64,000 nt of DNA. It comes from Ancylobacter sp. WKF20. Its GTDB lineage: Bacteria; Pseudomonadota; Alphaproteobacteria; Rhizobiales; Xanthobacteraceae. This document shows, in pieces, positions 1 through 8,860 of this stretch. Both the position numbers and the translations under genes were made by a program. Each line of letters begins with the position of its first letter. The first letter of the stretch is position 1. The stretch lies in NCBI RefSeq assembly GCF_029760895.1, contig NZ_CP121679.1, positions 4,384,001 to 4,448,000 on the forward strand. Reading direction: 5' to 3'. Under the pieces are notes generated by a model. The model did not search any database. It saw only the letters and a list, made by a program, of their open reading frames with translations, and was not told the origin of the DNA.

Positions 1-2427
1 GAGGTTTTCCAGCGCCTTGGTGCGCTCGCGCACGCGCCGCTCCAGCGTCTCGTTCGCCCGCTCCAGCGCCTCGGCGGCCTCGACGGTGGGGGTGATGTCG
101 TTGAAGGTCACGACCACGCCGCCATCGGGCATGGTGTTGACGCGCACCTCCATCACCACGCCGCGCGGGGCGAGGCGCTCCTGGAAGGTGACGTTGCGCC
201 GGGCGTAGCGGCCGAGCTTCTCGCGCACGATCTCCTCCACCGGCCCCGGCCCGAACACGCCGCTGGCGGCGTTGAAGCGGATCATCTCGTCCATGCCGAC
301 GCCGATGCGCACGATCTCCGGCGGCAGATCCAGCATGTCGCCGAACTGCCGGTTCCAGCAGATGAGGCGCAGATCGCGGTCGAACACGGCGATGCCCTGG
401 CGCACATGGTCGAGCGCGGTCTGCAGGATCTCGCGGTTGTACTGGATGGCGGCGGAGGCATCGTCGAGCAGCTTCAGCGCCGCCTTGGTGGAGACGGTGC
501 GCTTCCTCAGCATCAGCGACAGCACGAGCCGCGAGGAGGCCGCGCCGATGGCCGAGGCGAGCAAATGCTCGGCATAGCGGATGAGCTGGAAATCCGCCTC
601 GCGGTTCGGCTCCAGCGTCAGCCCGCGCATGGCCGAGACGCTCTCGAAGGAGGCGCGGGTGCGCTCCTCGCCGAGATAGCGCGCCACCGTGCCGATCAGC
701 TCGCCCACCGTCACCGGCGAGCGCCAGAGCCGGAAGCTCGGCGCCGAGGGCGCGCGGTCCGCCTCGACGAAGACGCTGGCCTGCAGCCGCTCGATCGGCC
801 GGGGCTGGCGCGCCAGCGAGCCGATGAAGAAGAAGATGACGTTGACCGTCAGGCTCCACATCACGCCATGGGCGAGCGGCCCGGCGTTGACGCCCAGCAG
901 CGCCTGCGGGCGCAGCCAGCCGAGCCCGAACGGCCCCTCGGTCAGCAGCGCGCGGGTGAACAGGCCGGAATCGACCAGGCTCGGCAGCAGCAGCGTGTAG
1001 GCCCACAGCGCGATGCCGGCGGCGATGCCGGTGATGGCGCCGAGCGCCGTGCCGCGCCGCCAGATCAGCCCGAGCAGCAGCGCCGGGCCGAACTGCGCCA
1101 CCGCGGCGAAGGACAGCAGGCCGATCTGCGCGAGCTGCGCCTCGCCGGTCAGCCGGTAATAGAGATAGGCCAGCAGCAATATGGCGAAGATGGCGATGCG
1201 CCGCACGGTGAGCAGGCGCAGCCCCATATCGGTGAGCGCGCTGTCCTCGCCATAGGGGCGCGCCTCGCCGGGGCCCCCGCCGCGCCGCAGCAGTCCTGTC
1301 GCCTCCGCCCCGCGCCGCCCGCGCACGAGGAGCGGCATGAAGATGTCGTTGGACACCATCACCGCCAGCGCCACCGTCTCGACGATCACCATGGCGGTCG
1401 CCGCCGACAGCCCGCCGACAAAGGCCACCAGCGCCATCACCTTGGAGCCGGCCGAGAGCGGCAGCGTCAGCACATACATGTCGCCGTCGATGAAGCCGGG
1501 CGGGAAGGAGATCAGCCCGGCGACCGCGATGGGAATGACGAACAGGTTGATGAGCACGAGATAGAGCGGGAACAGCCACGCCGCCGTGCGGATCTCCGCT
1601 TCCGAGGTGTTCTCCACCACCGCGACATGGAACTGACGCGGCAGCAGCAGGATGGCGAGCGCCGAGAGCAGCGTCATCACCGCCCAGTTGCTGGCGGAAA
1701 ACCCTTCCGTCAGCACCGGCAGCACGCCCTTGTCGGCCGCCTGCGCGAACAGGTCGAACGGCCCGGAAAACATCACGAAGGTGACGAACAGCCCGACCGC
1801 GAGAAAGCTCACCAGCTTGACGATGGATTCCGTCGCCACCGCCAGCATCAGCCCTTCCTGATGCTCGGTCGCGTCGATATGGCGGGTGCCGAACAGCACG
1901 GCGAACACCGCCATGGCGACCGCGATCATCAGCGCGAGGTCGCCGACCAGCGGGTAATGCAGGCCGAGCCCGTCGAAATCGCCGAGCAGGGCGACGAGCG
2001 AGGCTGACACCGCCTTCAGCTGCAGGGCGATATAGGGCAGCGAGCCGACGATCGCGACCACCGCCACCAGCGCGGCGACGCCCTGGCTCTTGCCGTAGCG
2101 CGCGGCGATGAAGTCGGCGATGGAGGTGATGTTCTGCGCCTTGGCGAGCCGCACCAGCCGCAGCAGGAACGGCGCGCCGAGCGCGAAGACCAGCATCGGC
2201 CCGACATAGATGGTGAGGAAGTTCACCCCCTGCGTGGTGGCGAGCCCGACCGAGCCGAAGAAGGTCCAGGAGGTGCAGTAGACCGCCAGCGACAGCGCAT
2301 AGATGTAAGGCCGCCCCTTGCGCCCCCGCGGCACGCGCGCCACCCGCCGGTCCCCAAAGCTCGCCACCGCGAACAGGAAGCCGACATAGACGAGGGCGAC
2401 GGTGATGATGACCCAGGCCTGAAGCAT
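1..2427 (-). CDS. Sodium/solute symporter-PAS sensor histidine kinase, 3' end outside window
   Basis: The frame opens at an ATG with GGAG five bases upstream and stays open to base 1, so at least 809 residues are present and the C-terminus is missing. Residues ~1-540 form a many-helix SLC5/PutP-like sodium:solute symporter; the start MLQAWVIITVALVYVGFLF is its first membrane helix. A cytosolic linker follows, then a PAS domain (~665-775) with the typical LDHVRQGIAVFDRDLRLICW stretch, then the start of a charged coiled coil (ANETLERRVRERTKALEN) that normally leads into HisKA and HATPase domains. This is the CbrA-like architecture, thought to sense nutrient or carbon status through the transporter module. 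The kinase core itself is inferred, because it lies beyond the window. No partner regulator is visible. Confidence 0.88.
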   Translation of the reverse strand, partial: MLQAWVIITVALVYVGFLFAVASFGDRRVARVPRGRKGRPYIYALSLAVYCTSWTFFGSVGLATTQGVNFLTIYVGPMLVFALGAPFLLRLVRLAKAQNITSIADFIAARYGKSQGVAALVAVVAIVGSLPYIALQLKAVSASLVALLGDFDGLGLHYPLVGDLALMIAVAMAVFAVLFGTRHIDATEHQEGLMLAVATESIVKLVSFLAVGLFVTFVMFSGPFDLFAQAADKGVLPVLTEGFSASNWAVMTLLSALAILLLPRQFHVAVVENTSEAEIRTAAWLFPLYLVLINLFVIPIAVAGLISFPPGFIDGDMYVLTLPLSAGSKVMALVAFVGGLSAATAMVIVETVALAVMVSNDIFMPLLVRGRRGAEATGLLRRGGGPGEARPYGEDSALTDMGLRLLTVRRIAIFAILLLAYLYYRLTGEAQLAQIGLLSFAAVAQFGPALLLGLIWRRGTALGAITGIAAGIALWAYTLLLPSLVDSGLFTRALLTEGPFGLGWLRPQALLGVNAGPLAHGVMWSLTVNVIFFFIGSLARQPRPIERLQASVFVEADRAPSAPSFRLWRSPVTVGELIGTVARYLGEERTRASFESVSAMRGLTLEPNREADFQLIRYAEHLLASAIGAASSRLVLSLMLRKRTVSTKAALKLLDDASAAIQYNREILQTALDHVRQGIAVFDRDLRLICWNRQFGDMLDLPPEIVRIGVGMDEMIRFNAASGVFGPGPVEEIVREKLGRYARRNVTFQERLAPRGVVMEVRVNTMPDGGVVVTFNDITPTVEAAEALERANETLERRVRERTKALENL

Positions 2428-2623
2428 GGGGTCTCCGGGGAAAGCGCCGTCAGGGGCGGCGCGGTGGCGTCAGGCGCGATGAAACAAGATGCGCTGTATG
2501 GCAAGCGATCTGCTTTTATGCGCCGGAGGGGAAGGGCGGGCAAGCGGGAGGCGAGGGGAGGTGCGGTGGGCCACACACTGCTGAAGCGCTGAGAAAGACG
2601 CTCTCAGCACTCGAATCGGCCTC

Positions 2624-3295
2624 TCATTCTGCCCTCGTTTCATCGTGAGGCTGCGAGGGCGGAGCAGAACGGATGAGTAGATCGAGCGCCCTATCCGCCA
2701 ACTCTCGCCTCTCGAAAACGGTGTACCCCGCGTTCCGGCGATCGAATACCTCCCAAGCGATGGAGCCTCGGCGGGAGATTAGAAATCCCGCCATGGCCCA
2801 CCGATCAGGATCCTGTGGATCAAACCACTGCTCCTGATCAGGAAGGGCTCCCTTGGGATGCAGCGGGATACGATCTTTCTTCCCAAAGCCTTCCACCTTG
2901 ATGTGTCGCTCGACCTCAAATTTTGCCAAGGGGACGCGAACAACGGAAAGGTCGTCGCGTAAGCGCACTCGCGATTCGATGTTGTCGCCAATGCGTCGGT
3001 CAACCAGAACCCGAAATACTTCATAGGCGTTGAGGACCCAAAGGTTCGAAAATTTTGCCTGAATGTCGGCTGCATTGAACGGTTCTTCGCCTTCAATACC
3101 CAAAAAGCGTTCGTCCTCAACTTGCCGCAGAAGCATGTCGAGCTTTCCGAGTTGCTGAATAGCTGGAATTAGGGGAAGCAAGTTCCCAGAGCTATGCCCA
3201 CTGGCCTTGATCCAGCGCCGGTGCGCCTCGGCCTGCCTTGCTGTCGCAATGGCAAAGCTGGCGCAGAGGTAGCTTGTCGCTGATACCGGGCTCAT
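2624..3295 (-). CDS. Hypothetical protein, lower-GC orphan
   Basis: The protein has 223 residues. I chose the ATG at 3295, which has GAGG five bases upstream; a GTG one codon earlier is also possible. I do not recognise the family. It is soluble, with no signal peptide or membrane segment, and the second half is charged (KFEVERHIKVEGFGKKDRIP, then WFDPQDPDRWAMAGFLISRRG). Its base composition and codon use are visibly less GC-rich than the flanking kinase and mscL genes, which suggests recent acquisition. A small hairpin-like sequence (CTGAG...CTCAG near 2600-2615) lies just past its stop. It could be an accessory gene brought in with the adjacent low-GC spacer. The function is unknown. Confidence 0.6.
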   Translation of the reverse strand: MSPVSATSYLCASFAIATARQAEAHRRWIKASGHSSGNLLPLIPAIQQLGKLDMLLRQVEDERFLGIEGEEPFNAADIQAKFSNLWVLNAYEVFRVLVDRRIGDNIESRVRLRDDLSVVRVPLAKFEVERHIKVEGFGKKDRIPLHPKGALPDQEQWFDPQDPDRWAMAGFLISRRGSIAWEVFDRRNAGYTVFERRELADRALDLLIRSAPPSQPHDETRAE

Positions 3296-3497
3296 CACTA
3301 CCTCGGGGCTTGATAGAGTTGAATTCGAGTAGAACTTTTAGGAGACCACAATTCTCATACCATGCCTTGATGCTTCGACGCTTTGGCGCGCCGGGCGACG
3401 ATAGCCAAGGTGTCGATCGTGGGATTTTATAAACAGCAATGGCGGATTTGGGTTGCTTTTGCTTATCTTGAACCTTTTGCGTCTCTTCGCGACCCAT
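3192..3497 (-). CDS. Possible small ORF overlapping the orphan gene
   Basis: A 101-residue frame opens with ATG at 3497 and overlaps the 5' part of the 223-residue orphan gene by about 100 bases in another frame. It is basic (MGREETQKVQDKQKQPKSA) and contains a plausible helix (AWYENCGLLKVLLEFNSIKP). No well-spaced ribosome binding site was seen; AAGGGAA lies about 14 bases upstream. It could be a real small gene of the same lower-GC segment, the 5' part of a frameshifted longer gene, or chance. I cannot separate these from sequence alone. Confidence 0.22.
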   Translation of the reverse strand: MGREETQKVQDKQKQPKSAIAVYKIPRSTPWLSSPGAPKRRSIKAWYENCGLLKVLLEFNSIKPRGSDEPGISDKLPLRQLCHCDSKAGRGAPALDQGQWA

Positions 3498-3713
3498 TGG
3501 TGTAGAGTATTCCCTTCCTGCACTAATGCGAGGTCTAGGTTCAGGGATAGCCTCATGCGGGTCTCGGCGGATGGAGCGCTTTTGTACGCTGCGGGCATCA
3601 TGTCCCCTGGAAAGGGACGTGCTTAGTGAGGGCGAGGCTCGCTCCCCGACCCTTGCCGCCGCCCGCGTACCGCCCCACAATCCACCGGGGACTGTCGCGA
3701 CGCAGGGGTGCGC
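3298..3713. other. Lower-GC intergenic spacer upstream of mscL
   Basis: About 415 bases lie between the orphan gene and mscL. The half near the orphan gene is relatively AT-rich (for example around 3421-3480) and holds the doubtful small ORF described separately. The half near mscL returns to the high GC of the genome. No RNA gene, terminator with a U-tract or mobile-element end was recognised. Confidence 0.5.
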
Positions 3714-4145
3714 ATGAGCAAGGTGTTGAACGAATTCCGCCAATTCGCGGTGAAGGGCAATGTGGTCGATCTCGCCATCGGCGTGATCATCGGCGCGGCC
3801 TTCGGGCAGATCGTGTCGTCCATCGTCTCGGATCTGTTCATGCCGCTCGTCGGCGCGGTGTCGGGCGGGCTCGACTTCTCCAACCACTTCATCGGCCTGT
3901 CGTCGAACGTTACCGCTACTTCGCTCGCCGCCGCGCGCGAGCAGGGCGCGGTGTTCGCCTATGGCCACTTCCTCACGGTCTGCATCAATTTCCTCATCAT
4001 CGCGTGGATCCTGTTCCTGGTGGTGAAGGGCATCAACCGGCTGCGCCGTGACGCCCAGCACGAGCCGCCGCCGCCGGCCCCGCCGAGCAAGGAAGAGATC
4101 CTGCTGACCGAAATCCGCGATTTGCTCGCGCGCAAAACGCAGTGA
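3714..4145 (+). CDS. mscL: Large-conductance mechanosensitive channel MscL
   Basis: The protein has 143 residues from ATG 3714, with AGGGG five bases upstream; a GTG two codons earlier is less likely. It begins with the amphipathic N-terminal helix and the signature [20 protein letters not shown] of the first pore helix. A second membrane helix follows near residues 80-105 ([18 protein letters not shown]). The tail is proline-rich and then charged ([12 protein letters not shown]), as expected for the cytoplasmic helix bundle. MscL is a homopentameric inner-membrane channel that opens under membrane tension and releases solutes during hypo-osmotic shock. It appears to be a single gene, with about 165 bases before the next one. 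Confidence 0.96.
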   Translation: MSKVLNEFRQFAVKGNVVDLAIGVIIGAAFGQIVSSIVSDLFMPLVGAVSGGLDFSNHFIGLSSNVTATSLAAAREQGAVFAYGHFLTVCINFLIIAWILFLVVKGINRLRRDAQHEPPPPAPPSKEEILLTEIRDLLARKTQ

Positions 4146-4146
4146 C

Positions 4147-4188
4147 GCGCGCCGCGCGCAAAGCGTACCGGCGCGCCGCGCGCGAAGC
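4147..4188. repeat. Imperfect 18-bp tandem repeat after mscL
   Basis: Two copies of an 18-base GC-rich word (4147-4164 and 4171-4188, one mismatch) are repeated with a 24-base period directly after the mscL stop codon. Each copy contains the self-complementary core GCGCGCC/GGCGCGC, so the segment can fold. It may act as a transcription end without a U-tract, or be a local duplication. Confidence 0.5.
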
Positions 4189-4312
4189 CTCATCGCGTCC
4201 GACAGCGTCAGCGCGTTGGCGCCAAAATGGGCTGTCATCGCGGCTGCACAGCTTCTAATCTGAGGGGGATCGGGACCGCGTGCCGGCCCGCCCCCTTTGA
4301 GACCTGTGCCCG

Positions 4313-5269
4313 ATGACCCTCGCCAGCCCCACCGCCGATCTCGTGCCGGAAACCGCGCCTTATCTGCACGAGCCCTTCCCGCACACGCCCTTCGACGGCA
4401 CGCGCAAGCCCTTCTCCATCGCGCTCGCCCCGCTCGACCTCGCCGAGTGGATCGAGCCCGACGCGAAGCTCGCCGCGACGCTGACCGAGCGCGCCGCGCT
4501 GATGCGTGACAAGCGCGATGTGGTGTTCCGCGCGGAGGCGGGGACGGAAGACGCGCAGCGCGAGGTGCTGGAGCTCTTGGTGGAGCACCTCACCCAGCGC
4601 TTCCCCGACCAGTACCGGCTGGAGGGCCGCCGGCTCGACGTGCTGGCGACGGGGGCGCGCTTTGATCTCGACGACCCCGCGCGGCTCCCGCTCGACACCG
4701 CCAGCCACATCGTCTCCGACGATCTCGTTCTGCTCATGCCGAGCGAGGGCGGCTACCGGCTGGTGGCGGCGGCGTTGTGCTTCCCCTCGGCCTGGTCGCT
4801 GGCGGAGAAGTTCGGCCTCACCATGGACGGGGTGCATGAGAAGGTGCCGGGCTATCCGACCAAGCTCGCCCGCGTGATGAACCGCATCTTCGAGAATCTG
4901 AAGGTCGACCAGCCGGTGTGGCGGGTGAACTGGTCGATCTACCCGGACGCGGCGCTGCACCACCCTGAATCGAAGGAGCGCCCGCGCGCCTGGTTCGACG
5001 ACCCCGCCAATCTCGCGCCCGAAGCCTTTGTGCGCGTCGAGCGCCAGACGCTGCGCCGCCTGCCGCAGACCGGGGCGCTGCTCTTCACCATCCGCATCCA
5101 TGTCGACCCGTTCGACGCCTTCCGCCGCCACCCGGAAGGCCGCGCGCTCGCCGCCTCGCTGCGCGAGCAGATCCTGGCGCTCGACCCGGACCAGCTCGCC
5201 TACAAGGCGCTGACCGAGCATCGCGATGCGGTGGCGCGGGCACTGGAGATGATCGCTACAGCCGGCTAA
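4313..5269 (+). CDS. DUF3445 family protein, haem-dependent oxidative N-demethylase-like
   Basis: The protein has 318 residues, the usual length for this family. It matches DUF3445 (HODM alpha-subunit family), in which characterised members use haem to oxidatively demethylate methylamines such as dimethylamine. The hallmark C-terminal block RVERQTLRRLPQTGALLFTI is present near residues 241-260. The middle section has the family features LPLDTASHIVSDDLVLL and LCFPSAWSLAEKFG, and the N-terminus has the usual FDGTRKPFSIAL. It is predicted cytosolic. The beta and gamma subunits and the reductase partners of HODM are not next to it, so this is a stand-alone homologue and its substrate is unknown. 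Confidence 0.8.
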   Translation: MTLASPTADLVPETAPYLHEPFPHTPFDGTRKPFSIALAPLDLAEWIEPDAKLAATLTERAALMRDKRDVVFRAEAGTEDAQREVLELLVEHLTQRFPDQYRLEGRRLDVLATGARFDLDDPARLPLDTASHIVSDDLVLLMPSEGGYRLVAAALCFPSAWSLAEKFGLTMDGVHEKVPGYPTKLARVMNRIFENLKVDQPVWRVNWSIYPDAALHHPESKERPRAWFDDPANLAPEAFVRVERQTLRRLPQTGALLFTIRIHVDPFDAFRRHPEGRALAASLREQILALDPDQLAYKALTEHRDAVARALEMIATAG

Positions 5270-5297
5270 GCTCACCCTTCCGTTAAGGGAGGGGCGC

Positions 5298-5795
5298 ATG
5301 GTCTTCTGGTTTCCGCTGCTGTTCTGGGCCGCCGCCCTTCTGGTCGCCGGGGTGATGATCGGGCGCGGCCCGCGTCCCATCACCCTCGCCCGCATCCTCG
5401 AGCAGCTGCTGCGCTGGATCCTCGTCTTCCCCGCCGGCCTCATGGGGCTATGGGCGTTCTCCGGCCATGTCTTCGTGCCCGATCAGGTCGCCGCCTCCAT
5501 TGGCTGGGCGCCGAGCCCGTTCCAGTTCGAGGTCGGCATGGCCAATCTCGGCATCGGTCTTGCCGCGCTGATCGGCGCCTTCCTCGGCTCGCCGGGCTTC
5601 CGCGCGGCGGTGGGGGTGATGATGCTCGGCTTCCTCGGTGGGGCGGGTGTCGGCCATCTCATCCAGATCAGCGACACCGGCAACATGGCCGCCGGCAATG
5701 CCGGGCCGATCCTCTACACCGATTTCGCCACGCCGCTGGCGGTGCTCGGCCTCTTGCTGATCCAGCGCCTCTTGGTGCGCGTACCGAAGGCGTGA
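5298..5795 (+). CDS. Four-helix membrane protein, DUF6790-like
   Basis: The protein has 165 residues, mostly hydrophobic, with an excellent ribosome binding site (GGGAGGGG) ahead of ATG 5298. Four or five membrane segments are visible: residues ~3-22, ~36-56, ~78-98, ~104-124 and ~140-157. The segment FEVGMANLGIGLAALIGAF resembles the DUF6790 group of small membrane proteins; that match is from memory and tentative. It lies 28 bases downstream of the DUF3445 gene on the same strand and is probably cotranscribed, but no functional link is known. Confidence 0.65.
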   Translation: MVFWFPLLFWAAALLVAGVMIGRGPRPITLARILEQLLRWILVFPAGLMGLWAFSGHVFVPDQVAASIGWAPSPFQFEVGMANLGIGLAALIGAFLGSPGFRAAVGVMMLGFLGGAGVGHLIQISDTGNMAAGNAGPILYTDFATPLAVLGLLLIQRLLVRVPKA

Positions 5796-5866
5796 TCCGC
5801 GGGACGTGATCTCTGCTTGCGTCCGGCCGGGCACGCCCTATCTGCTGGGCACCCAGCGAGGCCCTC

Positions 5867-7237
5867 TTGTCCGATCATCCTGACACGCCCCACGACCGCG
5901 AAGGCAACCGCCTCGCCGCCCGCGCCGCCCGTTACGCCCGCGTCGGCACCCGCGTCGGCGGGGTCGCCGCGCGCATCGCCGGCACCCGCCTGTTCGGCCT
6001 CGACGACAAGACCGGCAACGCCGCCGCGCTCGCCGCCGCGCTGGGCGGGCTCAAAGGGCCGATCATGAAGGTCGCCCAGCTCATGGCGACCATCCCCGAC
6101 GCGCTGCCGCCGGAATATGCCGCCGAGCTCGCCACGCTGCAGAGCCAGGCGCCGCCCATGGGCTGGGCCTTCGTCAAGCGCCGCATGATGGCCGAGCTCG
6201 GGCCGGACTGGATGTCCCGCTTCCGTGAGTTCGGCAAGGAGCCCGCCGCCGCCGCCTCGCTCGGCCAGGTGCACCGCGCGGTGAGCCTCGAGGGCGCCGC
6301 GCTCGCCTGCAAGCTGCAATACCCGGACATGCAGTCCGCCGTGGAGGCCGATCTGCGCCAGCTCGGCGTCGTCCTCGCCATTCATCGCCGCATGGACCCG
6401 GCCATCGACACCAGCGAGATCGCGCAGGAAATCGGCGCCCGCGTGCGCGAGGAGCTGGACTACAAGCGCGAGGCCGCCCATGCCGGCCTCTATGCCGAGA
6501 TCCTCAAGGGGCATCCCACGGTGCGCGTGCCGCGCGTCCACCCGTCGCTCTCCACCGGCCGCCTGCTGACGATGGACTGGCTGGACGGCCGGCGCATGCT
6601 CGATTTCGTCGATCACGGGCTGGAGGAGCGCAACCGCCTGGCGCGCGCCATGTTCACCGCCTGGTGGCTGCCCTTCGCCCGCTTCGGCGTCATCCATGGC
6701 GACCCGCATCTGGGCAATTACACCGTGTTCGAGGAGGAGGGGGCGCCCGCCGGCATCAACCTCTTGGATTATGGCTGCATCCGCGTCTTCCCACCCAGTT
6801 TCGTCGGCGCGGTGGTCGATCTCTATCGCGGTCTGCAAGAGGGCGACGAAGCCCGCATCGTCCATGCCTATGAGACTTGGGGCTTCCGCGGCCTCAAGCG
6901 CGATCTGATCGAGGTGCTCAACATCTGGGCCCGCTTCATCTATGGCCCGCTGCTCGATGACCGCGTGCGCACCATCGCCGATGGCGTCTCGCCCGGCGAA
7001 TATGGCCGGCGCGAGGCCTTCCGCGTGCATCAGGCGCTGAAGGAAAAGGGCCCGGTCAAGGTGCCCCGCGAATTCGTCTTCATGGACCGCGCCGCCATCG
7101 GCCTTGGCGGGGTGTTCCTGCATCTGAAGGCCGAGATGAACTTCCACGCGCTGTTCGAGGAAGCCATTGCCGGCTTCGATGTGGAGGAGGTCGCCGCGCG
7201 TCAGGCCGCCGCGCTCGGCCGCGCCGGCCTCGCCTGA
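5867..7237 (+). CDS. ABC1 atypical kinase family protein (AarF/UbiB/ADCK)
   Basis: The protein has 456 residues with a TTG start at 5867, supported by GCGAGG upstream. It carries the hallmarks of the UbiB/ADCK fold: the KxGQ-type element near residues 64-70 (here KGPIMKVAQL), the alanine-rich AAASLGQVH loop that replaces the P-loop, the catalytic-loop motif HGDPHLGN and the metal-binding NLLDYG. Unlike UbiB proper there is no C-terminal membrane-helix pair, so it is probably a soluble or peripheral member. The family supports ubiquinone biosynthesis or lipid and quinone handling through ATPase activity. The KxGQ element reads KVAQ rather than KxGQ, a small deviation. Confidence 0.85.
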   Translation: MSDHPDTPHDREGNRLAARAARYARVGTRVGGVAARIAGTRLFGLDDKTGNAAALAAALGGLKGPIMKVAQLMATIPDALPPEYAAELATLQSQAPPMGWAFVKRRMMAELGPDWMSRFREFGKEPAAAASLGQVHRAVSLEGAALACKLQYPDMQSAVEADLRQLGVVLAIHRRMDPAIDTSEIAQEIGARVREELDYKREAAHAGLYAEILKGHPTVRVPRVHPSLSTGRLLTMDWLDGRRMLDFVDHGLEERNRLARAMFTAWWLPFARFGVIHGDPHLGNYTVFEEEGAPAGINLLDYGCIRVFPPSFVGAVVDLYRGLQEGDEARIVHAYETWGFRGLKRDLIEVLNIWARFIYGPLLDDRVRTIADGVSPGEYGRREAFRVHQALKEKGPVKVPREFVFMDRAAIGLGGVFLHLKAEMNFHALFEEAIAGFDVEEVAARQAAALGRAGLA

Positions 7238-7372
7238 GGCCCTCTGTCCCACCCCCTCCGTCTCGCCTCACCTGCGCGGTTTTTGCCGGAGCCGCGACGG
7301 CAGGTGCCGTTGCCGCTGCCCCCGTCTTCCGCTAAAGCGGAGGACCACATCATTCTTTGGGAGGGGGTCGAC

Positions 7373-7666
7373 ATGGCCGATCACGGAGCGCCCGAATACG
7401 CCACCGCCACGGGCAACGACTATGGCGCGCATAAGGGCACCTACCACTTCTTCGTGAAGTTCACGCTGGTGAGCACCGTCGCCCTGTGCTGCTTCATGAT
7501 CGCCTTCGCGATTGGCGGCGTGAACGGCCATTGGGGTCTGTTCACCCTCGGCACGCTGGCGTCCTGCGCCGTCGCCGCCATCGGCCTCGCCTCGGAGAAC
7601 GGCCAGCCCAAGCTGCTGTTCGGCCTGCTCGGCCTGCTGCTCCTGACGCTGATCATCACCTCCTGA
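7373..7666 (+). CDS. aa3-type cytochrome c oxidase subunit IV
   Basis: The protein has 97 residues. I took the ATG at 7373 because GGGAGGGGG precedes it, although the frame is open further upstream. A short soluble N-terminus leads into YHFFVKFTLVSTVALCCFMI and two more hydrophobic segments, matching the small bacterial aa3-oxidase subunit IV family. In many alphaproteobacteria this gene sits directly ahead of pntA, as it does here (8 bases between stop and next start). It is an inner-membrane accessory subunit of terminal oxidase. The main cox genes are not in the window. Confidence 0.82.
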   Translation: MADHGAPEYATATGNDYGAHKGTYHFFVKFTLVSTVALCCFMIAFAIGGVNGHWGLFTLGTLASCAVAAIGLASENGQPKLLFGLLGLLLLTLIITS

Positions 7667-7674
7667 GCTGAAAC

Positions 7675-8832
7675 ATGCGTATCACGATTGTCAAAGAGAG
7701 CTCTGCTGGGGAGCCACGGGTTTCGGCGTCTTTGGAGACGGTGAAGCGTTTTGTTGGTCTGGGTGCGGAGGTTGTGGTTGCGTCGGGGGCGGGGCTCGCT
7801 TCGGGCGTGAGCGATGCGGAGTTTTCCGGCGCCGGGGCGAGCATTGCGGCGGATAATGCGGCGGCGGTGGCCGGCGCGGATGTCGTGCTGGCGGTGCGCC
7901 GGCCGGAGGCGGCGGCGCTCAAGGGCGTGAAGCCCGGCGCGCTGGTGATCGCCATCGCCGACCCCTATGGCAACGAGGCGGCTCTTGCCGAGATCGCGGC
8001 GACGGGCGCCAGCCTGTTCGCCATGGAGCTGATGCCGCGCATTACCCGCGCGCAGGTGATGGACGTGCTGTCCTCGCAGGCGAACCTTGCCGGCTACCGC
8101 GCGGTGATCGACGCCTCCGCCGAGTTCGGCCGGGCCTTCCCGATGATGATGACGGCGGCCGGCACGGTGCCGGCGGCGCGCGTCTTCGTCATGGGCGCGG
8201 GGGTCGCGGGCCTTCAGGCGATCGCCACCGCCCGGCGCCTCGGCGCGGTGGTGTCGGCGACCGATGTGCGCCCGGCGGCGAAGGAACAGGTCGAGTCTCT
8301 CGGGGCGAAGTTCATCGCGGTCGAGGACGAGGAGTTCAAGCAGGCCGAGACGGCGGGCGGCTACGCCAAGCAGATGTCGGCGGAGTATCAGGCGAAGCAA
8401 GCGGCGCTGACGGCGAGCCACATCGCCAAGCAGGACATCGTCATCACCACGGCGCTGATCCCCGGCCGTCCGGCCCCCAAGCTGGTGTCGGCCGAGATGG
8501 TCGCGGCGATGAAGGCGGGCTCGGTGATCGTCGACCTCGCGGTGGAGCGCGGCGGCAATGTGGTCGGCGCGGTGCCGGGCGAAGTCGTGACGACCGACAA
8601 TGGCGTCAAGATCGTCGGCCATCTCAACGTGCCCGGGCGCCTCGCGGCGACCGCCTCGCAGCTCTACGCCAAGAACCTCTACGCCTTCGTCGAGACGCTG
8701 ATCGACAAGGGGTCGAAGGCCCTTGCCGTGAAGTGGGACGACGAGCTGGTGAAGGCGACGCTGCTGACCAAGGACGGGGCCATCGTGCACCCGAACTTCA
8801 AGCCGGCCGAGGCGGCCGCGAGCGCGGCCTGA
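7675..8832 (+). CDS. pntAA: NAD(P) transhydrogenase subunit alpha, part 1 (PntAA)
   Basis: The protein has 385 residues, matching the soluble NAD(H)-binding domain I of the three-subunit transhydrogenase type (Rhodospirillum-like). It begins MRITIVKESSAGEPRV, has the mobile-loop region, and contains the Rossmann GxGxxG segment VMGAGVAGLQAIATARRLGA. It passes hydride between NADH and NADP+ in partnership with PntB, coupled to proton entry. The first ~40 codons use many T-ending codons (GTT, GGT, TCT) unlike the C/G-ending codons that follow. A 308-base spacer with repeats separates it from pntAB. Confidence 0.95.
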   Translation: MRITIVKESSAGEPRVSASLETVKRFVGLGAEVVVASGAGLASGVSDAEFSGAGASIAADNAAAVAGADVVLAVRRPEAAALKGVKPGALVIAIADPYGNEAALAEIAATGASLFAMELMPRITRAQVMDVLSSQANLAGYRAVIDASAEFGRAFPMMMTAAGTVPAARVFVMGAGVAGLQAIATARRLGAVVSATDVRPAAKEQVESLGAKFIAVEDEEFKQAETAGGYAKQMSAEYQAKQAALTASHIAKQDIVITTALIPGRPAPKLVSAEMVAAMKAGSVIVDLAVERGGNVVGAVPGEVVTTDNGVKIVGHLNVPGRLAATASQLYAKNLYAFVETLIDKGSKALAVKWDDELVKATLLTKDGAIVHPNFKPAEAAASAA

Positions 8833-8860
8833 CCGCGCCGGCCTCTCCCAACCAGCCTTT

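Noticed and set aside
406-2007. Long plus-strand ORF rich in Arg/Gln/His
   Set aside because: It is antisense to the sensor kinase gene, which has clear family motifs and a good ribosome binding site; the amino-acid mix is typical of a high-GC shadow frame.
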